A DNA stretch of 35,950 bases from Planctomycetota bacterium (lineage in GTDB: Bacteria; Planctomycetota; J058; JAJDCQ01): positions 1 through 35,950 of the forward strand of contig JAJDCQ010000072.1 of the NCBI GenBank assembly GCA_029260755.1, written 5' to 3'. How positions within the stretch are numbered: the stretch's first letter is position 1; every line of letters begins with the position of its first letter. Made by a program: the position numbers and the translations under genes. The notes beneath the pieces were generated by a model. That model did not search any database. It was given only the letters and a program-made list of their open reading frames with translations, and was not told the DNA's origin. Of the stretch, positions 28,939 to 35,950 are shown in pieces.

Positions 28939-29856
28939 ATGCGCCCGCGCAACACGAGCCTCACGATCATCGCCGTCGTCGCCCTCGTCGTCGGCCTCCT
29001 CGTCCCGAGCGCCGCGACGGCCGACGTCGTCCTCATGAAGGACGGCCGCCGCCTCGAGGGGAAAATCGTCGACGTCCTCGCCGACGGCACCGTCCTCCTC
29101 GACGCGCGCTACGGCACGCTCCACCTGCCGGCCGGCGACATCGTCAGCTACGAGCGGGGCGAGACCGAGTGGGAGCGGCTCGAGCGCGAGGCGAAGGACG
29201 CGGCCGCAGCCCTCACCGCCGAGGCGAAGAGCGACGAGATCCTCAACGTCGCGAACCTGTGCCGCGAGGCCGACCTCGACGCCGAGGCGCAGAAGCTCGT
29301 CGACCGGATCCTGAAGACCGACCCCGACCACGAGCTGACCCGGCACTTCCTCGGCCAGGTCCAGCACGAGGGCGCCTGGGTCGACAAGGCCGTCGCGCTC
29401 CGGGCGAAGGCGAAGGAGGGCGAGGGCGACTGGCTCACCGCGACCGAGGCCGAGGAGCGGGCGGCGAAGAAGGAAGAGAAGCGCGAGGCGCGCCGCCTCA
29501 AGCGGCTCGAGCGCGACGTGAAGCGCAACTTCGAGCGCCTCTACAGCAACAGCCAGAAGCGGGCCGACTACGCCCACGCGAACCTGATCGACATTGCGCT
29601 GGACGAGGAGCTCCCCGAGATCCGCGACCGGGCGGCCGACATCATGGGCTACACCGACCGCGTCCGGAAGCTCCACCGCGAGTCGAGCTACACCACCCTC
29701 GACATCCGCGCGACCCTCTTCTTCCAGGGCGACCTGCAGACGGTCAACGTGAACCTCGGCACGATCGGCCGCGCCGCGGTCAACGTCCCGATCGAGCTGC
29801 CGGGCGGGAAGCGCTTCGGCGTCGGCACGAGCGTCGGGGCTCCGGGTGGGTCCTGA
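28939..29856 (+). CDS. Secreted protein of unknown function with coiled-coil segment
   Basis: 305 aa; the ATG has GGAG (28929-28932) six bases upstream. A signal peptide (cleavage near ATA27-DVV) is followed by a compact beta-rich segment (about 28-75) starting VVLMKDGRRLEGKIVD, a pattern I associate with short SH3/Sm-like domains of exported proteins in Planctomycetota-like genomes. A helical, TPR-like part follows (about 85-160), then a highly charged stretch (about 165-200: AEERAAKKEEKREARRLKRL) that is probably coiled coil, then a helical segment and a hydrophobic beta C-terminus ending GAPGGS. The TGA stop overlaps the first two bases of structured repeat A. It could be cotranscribed with the kinase (134-bp gap). 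No specific function is recognised. Confidence 0.9.
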   Translation: MRPRNTSLTIIAVVALVVGLLVPSAATADVVLMKDGRRLEGKIVDVLADGTVLLDARYGTLHLPAGDIVSYERGETEWERLEREAKDAAAALTAEAKSDEILNVANLCREADLDAEAQKLVDRILKTDPDHELTRHFLGQVQHEGAWVDKAVALRAKAKEGEGDWLTATEAEERAAKKEEKREARRLKRLERDVKRNFERLYSNSQKRADYAHANLIDIALDEELPEIRDRAADIMGYTDRVRKLHRESSYTTLDIRATLFFQGDLQTVNVNLGTIGRAAVNVPIELPGGKRFGVGTSVGAPGGS

Positions 29857-30040
29857 GCGAGTCCCGGAGGAGGCGTTCCCCGAGGAACGAGGGGGACGCC
29901 TCCGGAGGAAGCGAGCGAAAGAAGCGAGCGAAGCGAGCGTGGGGCTAAGCGTCCGCGCGGCGCGCCGACGAAGGGTCGGCGGTCCAGGAGGAGCGCGCAC
30001 CGGCGCGCCTCGCGGCGCTTCGCCCCCATCATCGCTGCCA
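29855..30040 (+). repeat. Structured dispersed repeat, copy A (186-bp core)
   Basis: Aligned by eye without gaps to copy C (34501-34686), same length. Parts in order: GAGCGAGTCCCGG; hairpin II (arms 29869-29881 and 29891-29903, loop GAGGAACGA); GAAGCGAGCG repeats; TGGGGCTAAG; a long outer stem (29954-29967 with 30001-30014, one mismatch) enclosing a smaller hairpin; and a conserved end CGCCCCCATCATCGCTGCCA. Its first two bases are the GA of the upstream gene's stop codon. It lacks the 5' extension seen in copies B and C. Confidence 0.92.
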
Positions 30041-30090
30041 GCACATCGATCATCGATCGACCGCGGGATGAGTCGACGTGAACGAAGCCT

Positions 30091-30115
30091 ACGAGCCGAG
30101 CTTTGCTCGGCTCGT
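30091..30115. terminator. Perfect 11-bp hairpin between repeat copies A and B
   Basis: ACGAGCCGAGC, loop TTT, GCTCGGCTCGT. It sits in the 160-bp spacer separating inverted copies A and B. No T-run follows on either strand, so terminator function is uncertain. The rest of the spacer shows nothing gene-like. Confidence 0.4.
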
Positions 30116-30200
30116 CGGGTGTACTGCCCGGTCGAGGGCGGGGGGGGCGCGAGAGGCGGCCCGTTCGGAGGGGGCTGGGCTGATCGGGAGTTCGATGGGA

Positions 30201-30481
30201 TGGCAGCGATGATGGGGGCGAAGGGATCGCGAGGCGCGCCGTTGCGAGAGCTCTCTCGGACCACCAGCCCGCCGCCGGCGCGCCTCGCGACCCCTTAGCC
30301 CCACGCTCGCTTCGCTCGCTTTCTTCGCTCGCTTCCTCCGAGGGCGAGCCCCTCGTTCCTCGGGGCTCGCCCTCTCCGGGACTCGCTCTCTGGCTCTTCG
30401 GAGGCCGTTTCGCCGGGTGGGGCGCCTCTGCCGGGAGCACGGTCTCGGGCCGGCGAAACGCCCTCGCGTCTTGGATCGGTC
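30201..30481 (-). repeat. Structured dispersed repeat, copy B (inverted, extended)
   Basis: Reverse orientation of copies A and C. The core is 30201-30388; the extension (30389-30481, read on the minus strand as CGATCCAAGACGCGAGGGCG, then GTTTCGCCGG and later CCGGCGAAAC) is shared with copy C and forms a further stem. Hairpin II here has arms 30340-30352 and 30362-30374; its arm sequence differs from A and C at several positions, yet pairing is perfect. The outer stem (30227-30241 with 30276-30290) is perfect over 15 bp. Confidence 0.92.
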
Positions 30482-30511
30482 GACGCTCTGGTCTTCGGGT
30501 TCGATCGAGGG

Positions 30512-30520
30512 TGTTATGAT
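30512..30520 (+). promoter_or_regulatory. Extended -10 promoter for the HEAT-repeat gene
   Basis: TG-T-TATGAT (TG at 30512-30513, TATGAT at 30515-30520) matches an extended -10 box, about 48 bp before the GTG start. There is no recognisable -35, which extended -10 promoters can tolerate. Confidence 0.45.
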
Positions 30521-30528
30521 CACGCGGT

Positions 30529-30554
30529 CGTTTCCTCCTGACGTTTCCTCCTGA
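30529..30554 (+). repeat. 13-bp perfect tandem duplication in the HEAT gene leader
   Basis: CGTTTCCTCCTGA is repeated twice without a gap, between the putative -10 box and the ribosome-binding site. Each copy contains TCCTCC, which is like the anti-Shine-Dalgarno end of 16S rRNA and could pair with the AGGGG that precedes the GTG start. Confidence 0.75.
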
Positions 30555-30567
30555 CCAGGGGCGTTCG

Positions 30568-33372
30568 GTGCGGTCAGTCGTGCACTTCGTCGTCGTCGTC
30601 GCGGTGGGATCGCTCGTCAGCCTGCCGGTGGCTCGTGCGCAGCTCGCATCCGAGAGCTTCGTCGAGGCGCTCGTCGGACAGCTCGAGCGCGGCTCGGCTC
30701 CCGTGAAGGAGCGAGCCGCCGAGCAACTCGGACGCCTCGGAACGGCGGCCGGCGAGGCCGTTCCGGCGTTGATTGCGGCGCTGGAGATCGACTCTCCCGC
30801 GCTTCGCGTCCGGGTCTCGGGAGCGCTGACCGCGATCGGGCCCTCCGCGGTTCCCGCCCTCGCAGAGGCGCTCGCGACGCCCGACCCGCAGCGCGATCTC
30901 TGGGTCATCACGGCGCTCGGCGATCTCGGCGTCGAGGCCCGGCCGGCGGCCGACGCGCTCGTCTCGGCGCTGTCGCGAAGCGACCCGACGATCCGCGCCG
31001 AGGCCGTCTGGGCTCTCGGACGGCTCGAGGATCCGGCGCTCACTCCGGCCCTGATCGCGGCGCTCGACGACGAGAACGGCGAGGTCGCCACGCGCGCCGC
31101 GCGCGCTCTCGGTCGTCTCGAGACGCCGACGGCGCTGGACGCGCTCGTCGGCGCGCTCTCGAGCGACCGCGAGGAGCTCCGCGCGGCCGCCGCGCGGGGG
31201 CTCTCGTGCGCGCCGTCGATCCCCGAGGTGTCATCGGAGCGCTTGATCCGGACCTTCGAGGCGATGCCCGCGGGGCCGTCACGAACACTCGCCGCCCGAG
31301 CGCTCGCTCAGCTGCCGACCGTCCCGCCGGAGCTCTGCTACGAGCTCCTGACCTCGACCTCGGACCCGATCGCCGGAGCGGGCTTCGCGCTGGTACAGCG
31401 ACTCGAACCCGAAGCGGCTGTCGCGCTCGTGCTCCGCCTCCTCGATCCGCGGGAGGCATCCTTTTCCCGCGTCGCGCGGGTCTGCGACATCGTCGGCGCC
31501 GCCGCGGTTCCCGCGCTGACCGAAGCCGTCACGACCGGTTCCGCCCGAAGACGAGCCCGGGCAGCCTCTCTCCTCGCGCGCTTCGGATCGCGGGCCGAGC
31601 CGGCGGTCCCCGCTCTGATCGGAGCCCTCACCGAGGATGACCGGAGGCTACGGAACGCTTCGATCCGGGCGCTCGGAGCGATCGGTCCCGGGGCCGCGCC
31701 GGCCGCCCACCCCCTCGGAAGTCTCCTGCAGCTCGACCGTCCTCCCCGCACGCTGATCCTGAACGCGCTCGCGCAGATCGGGCCCGCAGCCGCCCCGTCG
31801 CTCGCCGAGAACCTCCCGCGCCTCTGCGGGCTCGACGACGCGCGGCCGCTCACGTCGAGAGACCGGGCCGTCGAAACGCTGCGCGAGTGGTCGCTCGACC
31901 TCGAGGACGCTTTCGTCCTGCTCGGCGGCGATCCGAGCGCGAGCTGTCGGGCGGGCCTCACGGCCGAGGACGCGCGAGTTCGGCTCGCGTCGGCGCTCGC
32001 CTTCGAGATCGTCCGCGACATCGACGCCGCCGACACCGACGCTCTCCGATCGGCTCTTCACCGCGAGCTCCTTCCGGTCGTCCGCGTTGCCATCGCAACC
32101 GCGCTCACGTGGAGCCGCGCAGACCCGGCTTCGACCGGACCCGAGGTCATGGCCGTCCTCCGGGGGCACCGCCGACGGGCGGAGATGCTGATCAGGATGG
32201 GTTGGCGGGCAGTCGAGGCGTGCCATGAGGACGCGGCACTCCTCGACACGATCCGGTGGATCGGGAGACGGGCGGAGTCGTTTCCCACCGACGATCCGCG
32301 AGCCAACCTGGCGATCCTAGCCGCCCAGGAGTACCGATCCCGCCGCCTCTTTCGCCGGACGCGGACCTTCGAGCTCGACGATCTTCGGTGGATCGTCGCC
32401 AACCAAGTCAGGCCGGTCTCTCGGGATCTGATCGTGGACGCGCTCGAGGCGGATCTCGAGCTGGTCGGCACCTGGGCGGCATGGAGTCTCCTCGCGCTCG
32501 GTGATGATGGGCCATCGGTCGCCGTCGACTCTCTCCTGTCCGACAACGTGAACCGGAGACGTCGGGCCGAGTGGGCCCTCGAGCTCCTCGGCCCCCCGGT
32601 ATCGGCGCACGAGGACGGGCGGGCCGAGCTGTGGCGGCGCTGGCGGCTCCTCGTCGACGGCATCGGCTCCGGCGCCGGCAGCGAGCCCCGCACCTTCGAC
32701 ACGAGCTTCCTCGCCGAAGCCCTCGCGCACGAGAGCCCCGAGGTTCGCGCGATCGCGGCGTGGTGCGTCGGGGTGTCCCCCGAGTTCCTCCTTGGCGACT
32801 GGATGGCCCCGGCCCTCGCCAGACGGCTCGACGATGAGGATTCGCGCGTCCGGTCCTTCGCCTGTCGAGCCCTCGCCCGGACGGGCGAGCTTCGTCGGGC
32901 CGATCGCCTTCGACAGGTCGTCGATGCTCTCGTCAGAGCGGTCCGACATGACTCCGACGCCGCGGTCCGCGCCGCGGCGTGCGCGGCGCTCGCGGTGCAC
33001 GCCTCGCGAGCGATCCGCGTCGGTCACGTCGAGGGCGTCCTCCGTCGACACGCGCTCGTCGATGCGAACGGCGTCGTCCGTGCGGAGGCGGCGCTCGCGA
33101 TCTGGCGCCTCAGCCGGGACGCGAAACCCGACCTCGTCTCGGCGTTGACGTCCGCGGTCGAGGAGCAGGCGGCGGTCGAGCTGCCGAGAGGGTCGGTGAC
33201 GCTCTCCGACCCCGATGTCCGGGCTCGCGCAATCGTCGCCCTGGGAGAGATGGGGCCCGAGGCCGCCGCGGCCCTTCCGACGCTGATGCGCGTGATCGAA
33301 GACGAGCGCTGGGATCACCTCGTCCTGGCGCGCAGGGCCGTCGAACGGATATCCAGAAGGGACCGAAGATGA
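30568..33372 (+). CDS. Exported HEAT-repeat protein
   Basis: 934 aa from a GTG start with AGGGG six bases upstream. The N-terminus is a signal peptide (MRSVVHFVVVVAVGSLVSLP, cleavage near ARA24-Q). From about residue 35 to 410 there are successive ~31-35 aa HEAT/PBS-lyase-like helical repeats with the signature AVPALIAAL, IRAEAVWALGRL, VATRAARALGRL, RRLRNASIRALGAIGPGAAPA. A less regular helical middle (about 430-730) is followed by further repeats to the end (VRSFACRALARTGEL, VRAEAALAIWRL, VRARAIVALGEMGPEAAAALPTL). Such solenoids bind proteins, and no enzymatic motif is seen. It is 40 bp upstream of, and probably cotranscribed with, the 33413 gene. Codon use in the middle is slightly less GC-rich than in its neighbours. 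Confidence 0.95.
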   Translation: MRSVVHFVVVVAVGSLVSLPVARAQLASESFVEALVGQLERGSAPVKERAAEQLGRLGTAAGEAVPALIAALEIDSPALRVRVSGALTAIGPSAVPALAEALATPDPQRDLWVITALGDLGVEARPAADALVSALSRSDPTIRAEAVWALGRLEDPALTPALIAALDDENGEVATRAARALGRLETPTALDALVGALSSDREELRAAAARGLSCAPSIPEVSSERLIRTFEAMPAGPSRTLAARALAQLPTVPPELCYELLTSTSDPIAGAGFALVQRLEPEAAVALVLRLLDPREASFSRVARVCDIVGAAAVPALTEAVTTGSARRRARAASLLARFGSRAEPAVPALIGALTEDDRRLRNASIRALGAIGPGAAPAAHPLGSLLQLDRPPRTLILNALAQIGPAAAPSLAENLPRLCGLDDARPLTSRDRAVETLREWSLDLEDAFVLLGGDPSASCRAGLTAEDARVRLASALAFEIVRDIDAADTDALRSALHRELLPVVRVAIATALTWSRADPASTGPEVMAVLRGHRRRAEMLIRMGWRAVEACHEDAALLDTIRWIGRRAESFPTDDPRANLAILAAQEYRSRRLFRRTRTFELDDLRWIVANQVRPVSRDLIVDALEADLELVGTWAAWSLLALGDDGPSVAVDSLLSDNVNRRRRAEWALELLGPPVSAHEDGRAELWRRWRLLVDGIGSGAGSEPRTFDTSFLAEALAHESPEVRAIAAWCVGVSPEFLLGDWMAPALARRLDDEDSRVRSFACRALARTGELRRADRLRQVVDALVRAVRHDSDAAVRAAACAALAVHASRAIRVGHVEGVLRRHALVDANGVVRAEAALAIWRLSRDAKPDLVSALTSAVEEQAAVELPRGSVTLSDPDVRARAIVALGEMGPEAAAALPTLMRVIEDERWDHLVLARRAVERISRRDRR

Positions 33373-33412
33373 GCGAAGCGGTCGTCAGGACGATCCGCGG
33401 AAAGGACCTCTC

Positions 33413-34321
33413 ATGCGACATGCCACCGTCGGTCTCGCGTCGGCGCTCGCCGCGCTCCTCCTGCTCGCCCCCGTCGCATCGGGGCAGGATGAGCCGCCGG
33501 GCGACGCCTCCGTCTTGCTCCGCTGGTCGTTTCCCGAGGGCGACGCCCGGCCGGTGCGCTACGAGCACGTGCAGAAGAAGGTGATCGAGGGAGTGCGCGA
33601 CGGGAACCCGTTTCCGCCACGCACGATCACGCGAACGAACACGTTCTCGCTGGCGACCCTCGAGGTCCGAGAGCACGACCTCCGCGTCGAGCTTCGCTTC
33701 GAACGCCTGCGGGAGGTCGTCTCCGAGAGCGGGACGGAACGCGTTCGCGACAGCTCGGCGACCTCCGAGGAGGAAGCCTGGCCCCAGTCCGCTCAGATGC
33801 TCGAGCCGATGATCTTCGGCCTCTCACCCACGGGCAAGGTCGGTGCGCTCGAGCGTACGTTCGGCGGCGTGGACCCGAAGACGCAGCCGCCCGCCGTGGC
33901 GAAGCAGCTCCGGACGGCGGTCGTCGACGGATTCGTCCGCACCCTGAGCCTCTCGCTCCTCGGGACCTTCCCCGAGGAGTCGATCGGGCCGGGCGCGGCC
34001 TGGAAGTGCAAGACGATCATGGCGATTCCCGGCGTGGGCACCGTCACGATCGACGTCACCAACACCCTGTCGAGCGTCGAGGTCGAGGACGGGCTCCGCG
34101 TCGCCGTCATCGATCAGGTCGCGTCCCCCTCCCTCGAGGGCGGACCCGCCCCCGACCCGGACGGCTGGAGCATGGACACCAGCATCCGCTTCTCGATCGA
34201 CGAGGGTCAGATCATCTCGACGAGCGGTCGAACCACGATGTCGATGAACCCGGCGCCCGGCGCGAAGGCCAAGCTCGCCAGCGACATCCGGATGAAGCGA
34301 CTGGGTCCCTCGAGCGACTGA
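33413..34321 (+). CDS. Secreted protein of unknown function
   Basis: 302 aa; the ATG has AAAGGA six bases upstream and lies 40 bp after the HEAT gene stop, so the two probably form an operon. A signal peptide (MRHATVGLASALAALLLLAP, cleavage near ASG24-Q) leads to a beta-strand-rich domain: LLRWSFPEGDARPVRYEHVQKK near its start, then alternating-strand segments such as HDLRVELRFERLREV and GTVTIDVTNTLSSVEV, ending in a strand-rich TSIRFSIDEGQIISTSGRTT. The overall pattern recalls the beta-rich secreted DUF6263-type proteins, but only loosely. No catalytic motif or membrane anchor is visible. It is followed by repeat copy C. Confidence 0.9.
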   Translation: MRHATVGLASALAALLLLAPVASGQDEPPGDASVLLRWSFPEGDARPVRYEHVQKKVIEGVRDGNPFPPRTITRTNTFSLATLEVREHDLRVELRFERLREVVSESGTERVRDSSATSEEEAWPQSAQMLEPMIFGLSPTGKVGALERTFGGVDPKTQPPAVAKQLRTAVVDGFVRTLSLSLLGTFPEESIGPGAAWKCKTIMAIPGVGTVTIDVTNTLSSVEVEDGLRVAVIDQVASPSLEGGPAPDPDGWSMDTSIRFSIDEGQIISTSGRTTMSMNPAPGAKAKLASDIRMKRLGPSSD

Positions 34322-34410
34322 GGCTACCGCGCGCTCGGGCCACGAGATGGCCGACCTGGACGACGCGCTCCGAGGGGCGATCGCCCGCCTCTACGGCTGA
34401 ACCCATCGAT

Positions 34411-34686
34411 CGATCCAGGACCCGAGGGCGTTTCGCCGGGCCCGCGACTAGCGCCCTCGCCGAAAGGTCCTCCCGGCGAAACGGCCTCCGAAGAGCCAGA
34501 GAGCGAGTCCCGGAGGAGGTGTTCCCCGAGGAACGAGGGGAACACCTCCGGAGGAAGCGAGCGAAAGAAGCGAGCGAAGCGAGCGTGGGGCTAAGCGTCC
34601 GCGAGGCGCGCCGACGGAGGGTCGGCGGTCCAGGAGGAGCACGCACCGGCGCGCCTCGCGGCGCTTCGCCCCCATCATCGCTGCCA
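34411..34686 (+). repeat. Structured dispersed repeat, copy C (core plus 5' extension)
   Basis: The core 34501-34686 matches copy A base for base in length; the extension (34411-34500) matches that of copy B and contains a GTTTCGCCGG/CCGGCGAAAC stem. Hairpin II is perfect (34515-34527 with 34537-34549, loop GAGGAACGA) and the outer stem is perfect over 14 bp (34600-34613 with 34647-34660). It fills most of the 390-bp gap between the convergent 33413 gene and accD, so it may act as a two-way transcription barrier. Confidence 0.92.
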
Positions 34687-34711
34687 TCAACCCGCCCAAA
34701 TCGGGGCCCCG

Positions 34712-35578
34712 CTACCCCGCGCCCCGCCTCGGCTTCTTCACGATCTTCCCGTCCTCGCCGACGCAGAAGCCGATCAGCTCGGCCAGCTTCGCGCGCAGCT
34801 CGCCTCGGTTGACGATCATGTCGAGGAAGCCGTGCTCGAGGAGGAACTCCGAGGTCTGGAAGCCCTCGGGGAGGTCGGCCTTGATCGTGTCGCGGATCAC
34901 GCGCGGGCCGGCGAAGCCGAGGAGCGCCTTCGGCTCGGCGACGGTGATGTCGCCGAGCGCGGCGAACGAGGCCATGCAGCCTCCCATCGTCGGGTTCGTC
35001 AGGACGGAGACGAACAGCCCGCCCGCCTGATCCATCCTGGCGAGGGCGGCCGAGGTCTTCGCCATCTGCATGAGCGAGAGGGCGCCCTCGTCCATCCGGG
35101 CCCCGCCGCCCGAGCCGCTCACGAAGATCAGCGGCAGCCGCTCCTCGGTCGCGTGCTCGATGATCCGGGTGATCTTCTCGCCGACGACCGAGCCCATGCT
35201 CCCGCGCATGAACTTCGGGTCGGTGCAGCCAAACGCCACCGGCTTGCCCTCGAGCTCGGCCGTCCCGACGACGCACGCGTCCTTCAGCCCGGTCGCCGCC
35301 TGACTCGCCTCGATCCGATCCTTGTAGGCCTTCTTCGCCTTGAAGTTGAGCGGGTCGGTCGGCGCGAGGTCGCCCCACATCTCGGTGAAGCTGTCCTCGT
35401 CGAGCAGGTGCGCGATCCGCTCGCGGCTCGAGAGCTCGAAGTGGAAGTTGCACTCCGGGCAGACCTGCTGGCGCTCGTCGACGTCCTGCTTGTACTGCAT
35501 GTTCGCGCAGCCGGGGCAACGGAGGAAGAGCCCGGGCGGCATCTCCTTCTTCTTCCGGAAACGGATCCGCTTGAACAT
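34712..35578 (-). CDS. accD: Acetyl-CoA carboxylase carboxyltransferase subunit beta
   Basis: 288 aa (E. coli AccD is 304). With AccA it transfers the carboxyl group from carboxybiotin-BCCP to acetyl-CoA, giving malonyl-CoA, the first committed step of fatty acid synthesis, in the cytosol. The N-terminal zinc ribbon is intact: C21-PG-C24 and C40-PE-C43. The crotonase-like core has SGSGGGARM (154-162), [29 protein letters not shown] (191-206) and [17 protein letters not shown], matching E. coli almost block for block. The start ATG has GGGAG nine bases upstream. No accA, folC or trpA is beside it; accD stands alone at the edge of the window, with element E2 in its upstream region. Confidence 0.98.
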   Translation of the reverse strand: MFKRIRFRKKKEMPPGLFLRCPGCANMQYKQDVDERQQVCPECNFHFELSSRERIAHLLDEDSFTEMWGDLAPTDPLNFKAKKAYKDRIEASQAATGLKDACVVGTAELEGKPVAFGCTDPKFMRGSMGSVVGEKITRIIEHATEERLPLIFVSGSGGGARMDEGALSLMQMAKTSAALARMDQAGGLFVSVLTNPTMGGCMASFAALGDITVAEPKALLGFAGPRVIRDTIKADLPEGFQTSEFLLEHGFLDMIVNRGELRAKLAELIGFCVGEDGKIVKKPRRGAG

Positions 35579-35637
35579 TGCTCTACTCTCCCACGGGCTC
35601 TTTGGGCAGTCGACGTGATGTCGCCTTCGGCGACGAG

Positions 35638-35836
35638 GATGTCACCACGGAGACACGGAGAGCACGGAGGGGTCGTTGCCCTGCCACGCCCACCTCGCTC
35701 TCGCGGCGCGCGACCATGCTACCCGGAGAGCGCGAGAAGGGGAGCCCCTCTCGAGACCCCAGCTCGCCCTCGAGCGCCGAACGGCAGGGCCGGCGCGCGC
35801 TCCGTGACACCTCCGTGCTCTCCGTGTCTTCCATGG
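35638..35836. repeat. CACGGAG inverted repeat (element E2)
   Basis: The left arm (35638-35670) starts GGATGTCACCACGGAG as in E1; the right arm (35800-35836) is its reverse complement over about 30 bases with a few differences. A short hairpin, GTCGCC-TTC-GGCGAC (35620-35634), abuts the left arm, as a similar one abuts E1. The interior and the remaining sequence to 35950 show no supported gene; a 118-residue plus-strand open frame here is read through the repeat and is rejected. Confidence 0.8.
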
Positions 35837-35950
35837 GAAGGCCCCTCCGTCAAGGGGAATCTCAGGGGGGCCGACGTGGCGGCTCCCCGTTCGTCCTTCC
35901 GTCTCTTCTCCCGGCTCCGATCCGCTGGAAGTGAATGCCGAATTCGCCTG

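Noticed and set aside
28834..30264. A 476-residue minus-strand open frame
   Set aside because: It covers the 28939 gene in antisense and passes through repeat copy A. It has no plausible ribosome-binding site or domain.
34347..34400. A short open frame, MADLDDALRGAIARLYG
   Set aside because: The 17 residues look protein-like and could be the remnant of a gene end, but there is no ribosome-binding site and the size is too small to support a call.
35578..35934. A 118-residue plus-strand open frame near the right edge
   Set aside because: It overlaps both arms of element E2 and has no domain, signal peptide or ribosome-binding site.

Overview
This is a very GC-rich bacterial window with strong G/C bias at third codon positions. 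Most of its genes encode exported proteins: signal peptides, Ig-like, PKD-like, LamG, IPT-like and vWA domains, HEAT repeats and a C-terminal surface-sorting tail. This mix, together with a eukaryote-type Ser/Thr kinase, a homodimeric-type pyruvate dehydrogenase E1 and a detached accD, fits Planctomycetota best. Myxococcota or another high-GC phylum remains possible, because no rRNA or other phylogenetic marker is present.

Layout. Positions 1-14883 (+) are the 3' part of one giant gene, open at the left edge, for a surface protein of at least 4960 residues. About 20 Ig-like modules are followed by five copies of a second repeat, several PKD-like domains and a Gly/Cys-hydrophobic-Arg sorting tail. 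It converges on a minus-strand series: aceE (15294-17993), two paralogous secreted IPT-like proteins (18452-20005 and 20767-22338), a GspK-like pseudopilin fused to a LamG domain (22469-25822) and a secreted vWA protein (26304-27131). From a divergent intergenic region at about 27.3 kb the plus strand carries a Ser/Thr kinase (27539-28804), a secreted protein with coiled-coil character (28939-29856), an exported HEAT-repeat protein (30568-33372) and another secreted protein (33413-34321). accD (34712-35578) lies on the minus strand at the right end.

The intergenic regions are the most unusual part. They hold two architectures of structured repeats. (1) A 186-bp core element occurs three times: A 29855-30040 (+), B 30201-30388 (-) and C 34501-34686 (+). 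B and C also share a 5' extension. Its central hairpin keeps its pairing through several paired substitutions while the 9-nt loop is invariant. (2) Inverted-repeat modules have arms made of about three 8-9 bp units (GATTACGCG, CACAGATTA or CACGGAGA type). The GATTACGCG/CACAGATTA modules are punctuated every ~180-210 bp by an 11-bp palindrome, GTTCCAGGAAC. The CACGGAG modules include a hairpin nested in a hairpin (18103-18410). No transposase, CRISPR array, tRNA or rRNA was seen.

How the genes may work together (inference): the GspK/LamG protein, the adjacent IPT-like paralogs, the vWA protein and the giant anchored Ig-like protein could all contribute to a cell-surface or secretion structure. 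aceE and accD are ordinary metabolic genes (pyruvate to acetyl-CoA; acetyl-CoA to malonyl-CoA) without their usual partner genes beside them.
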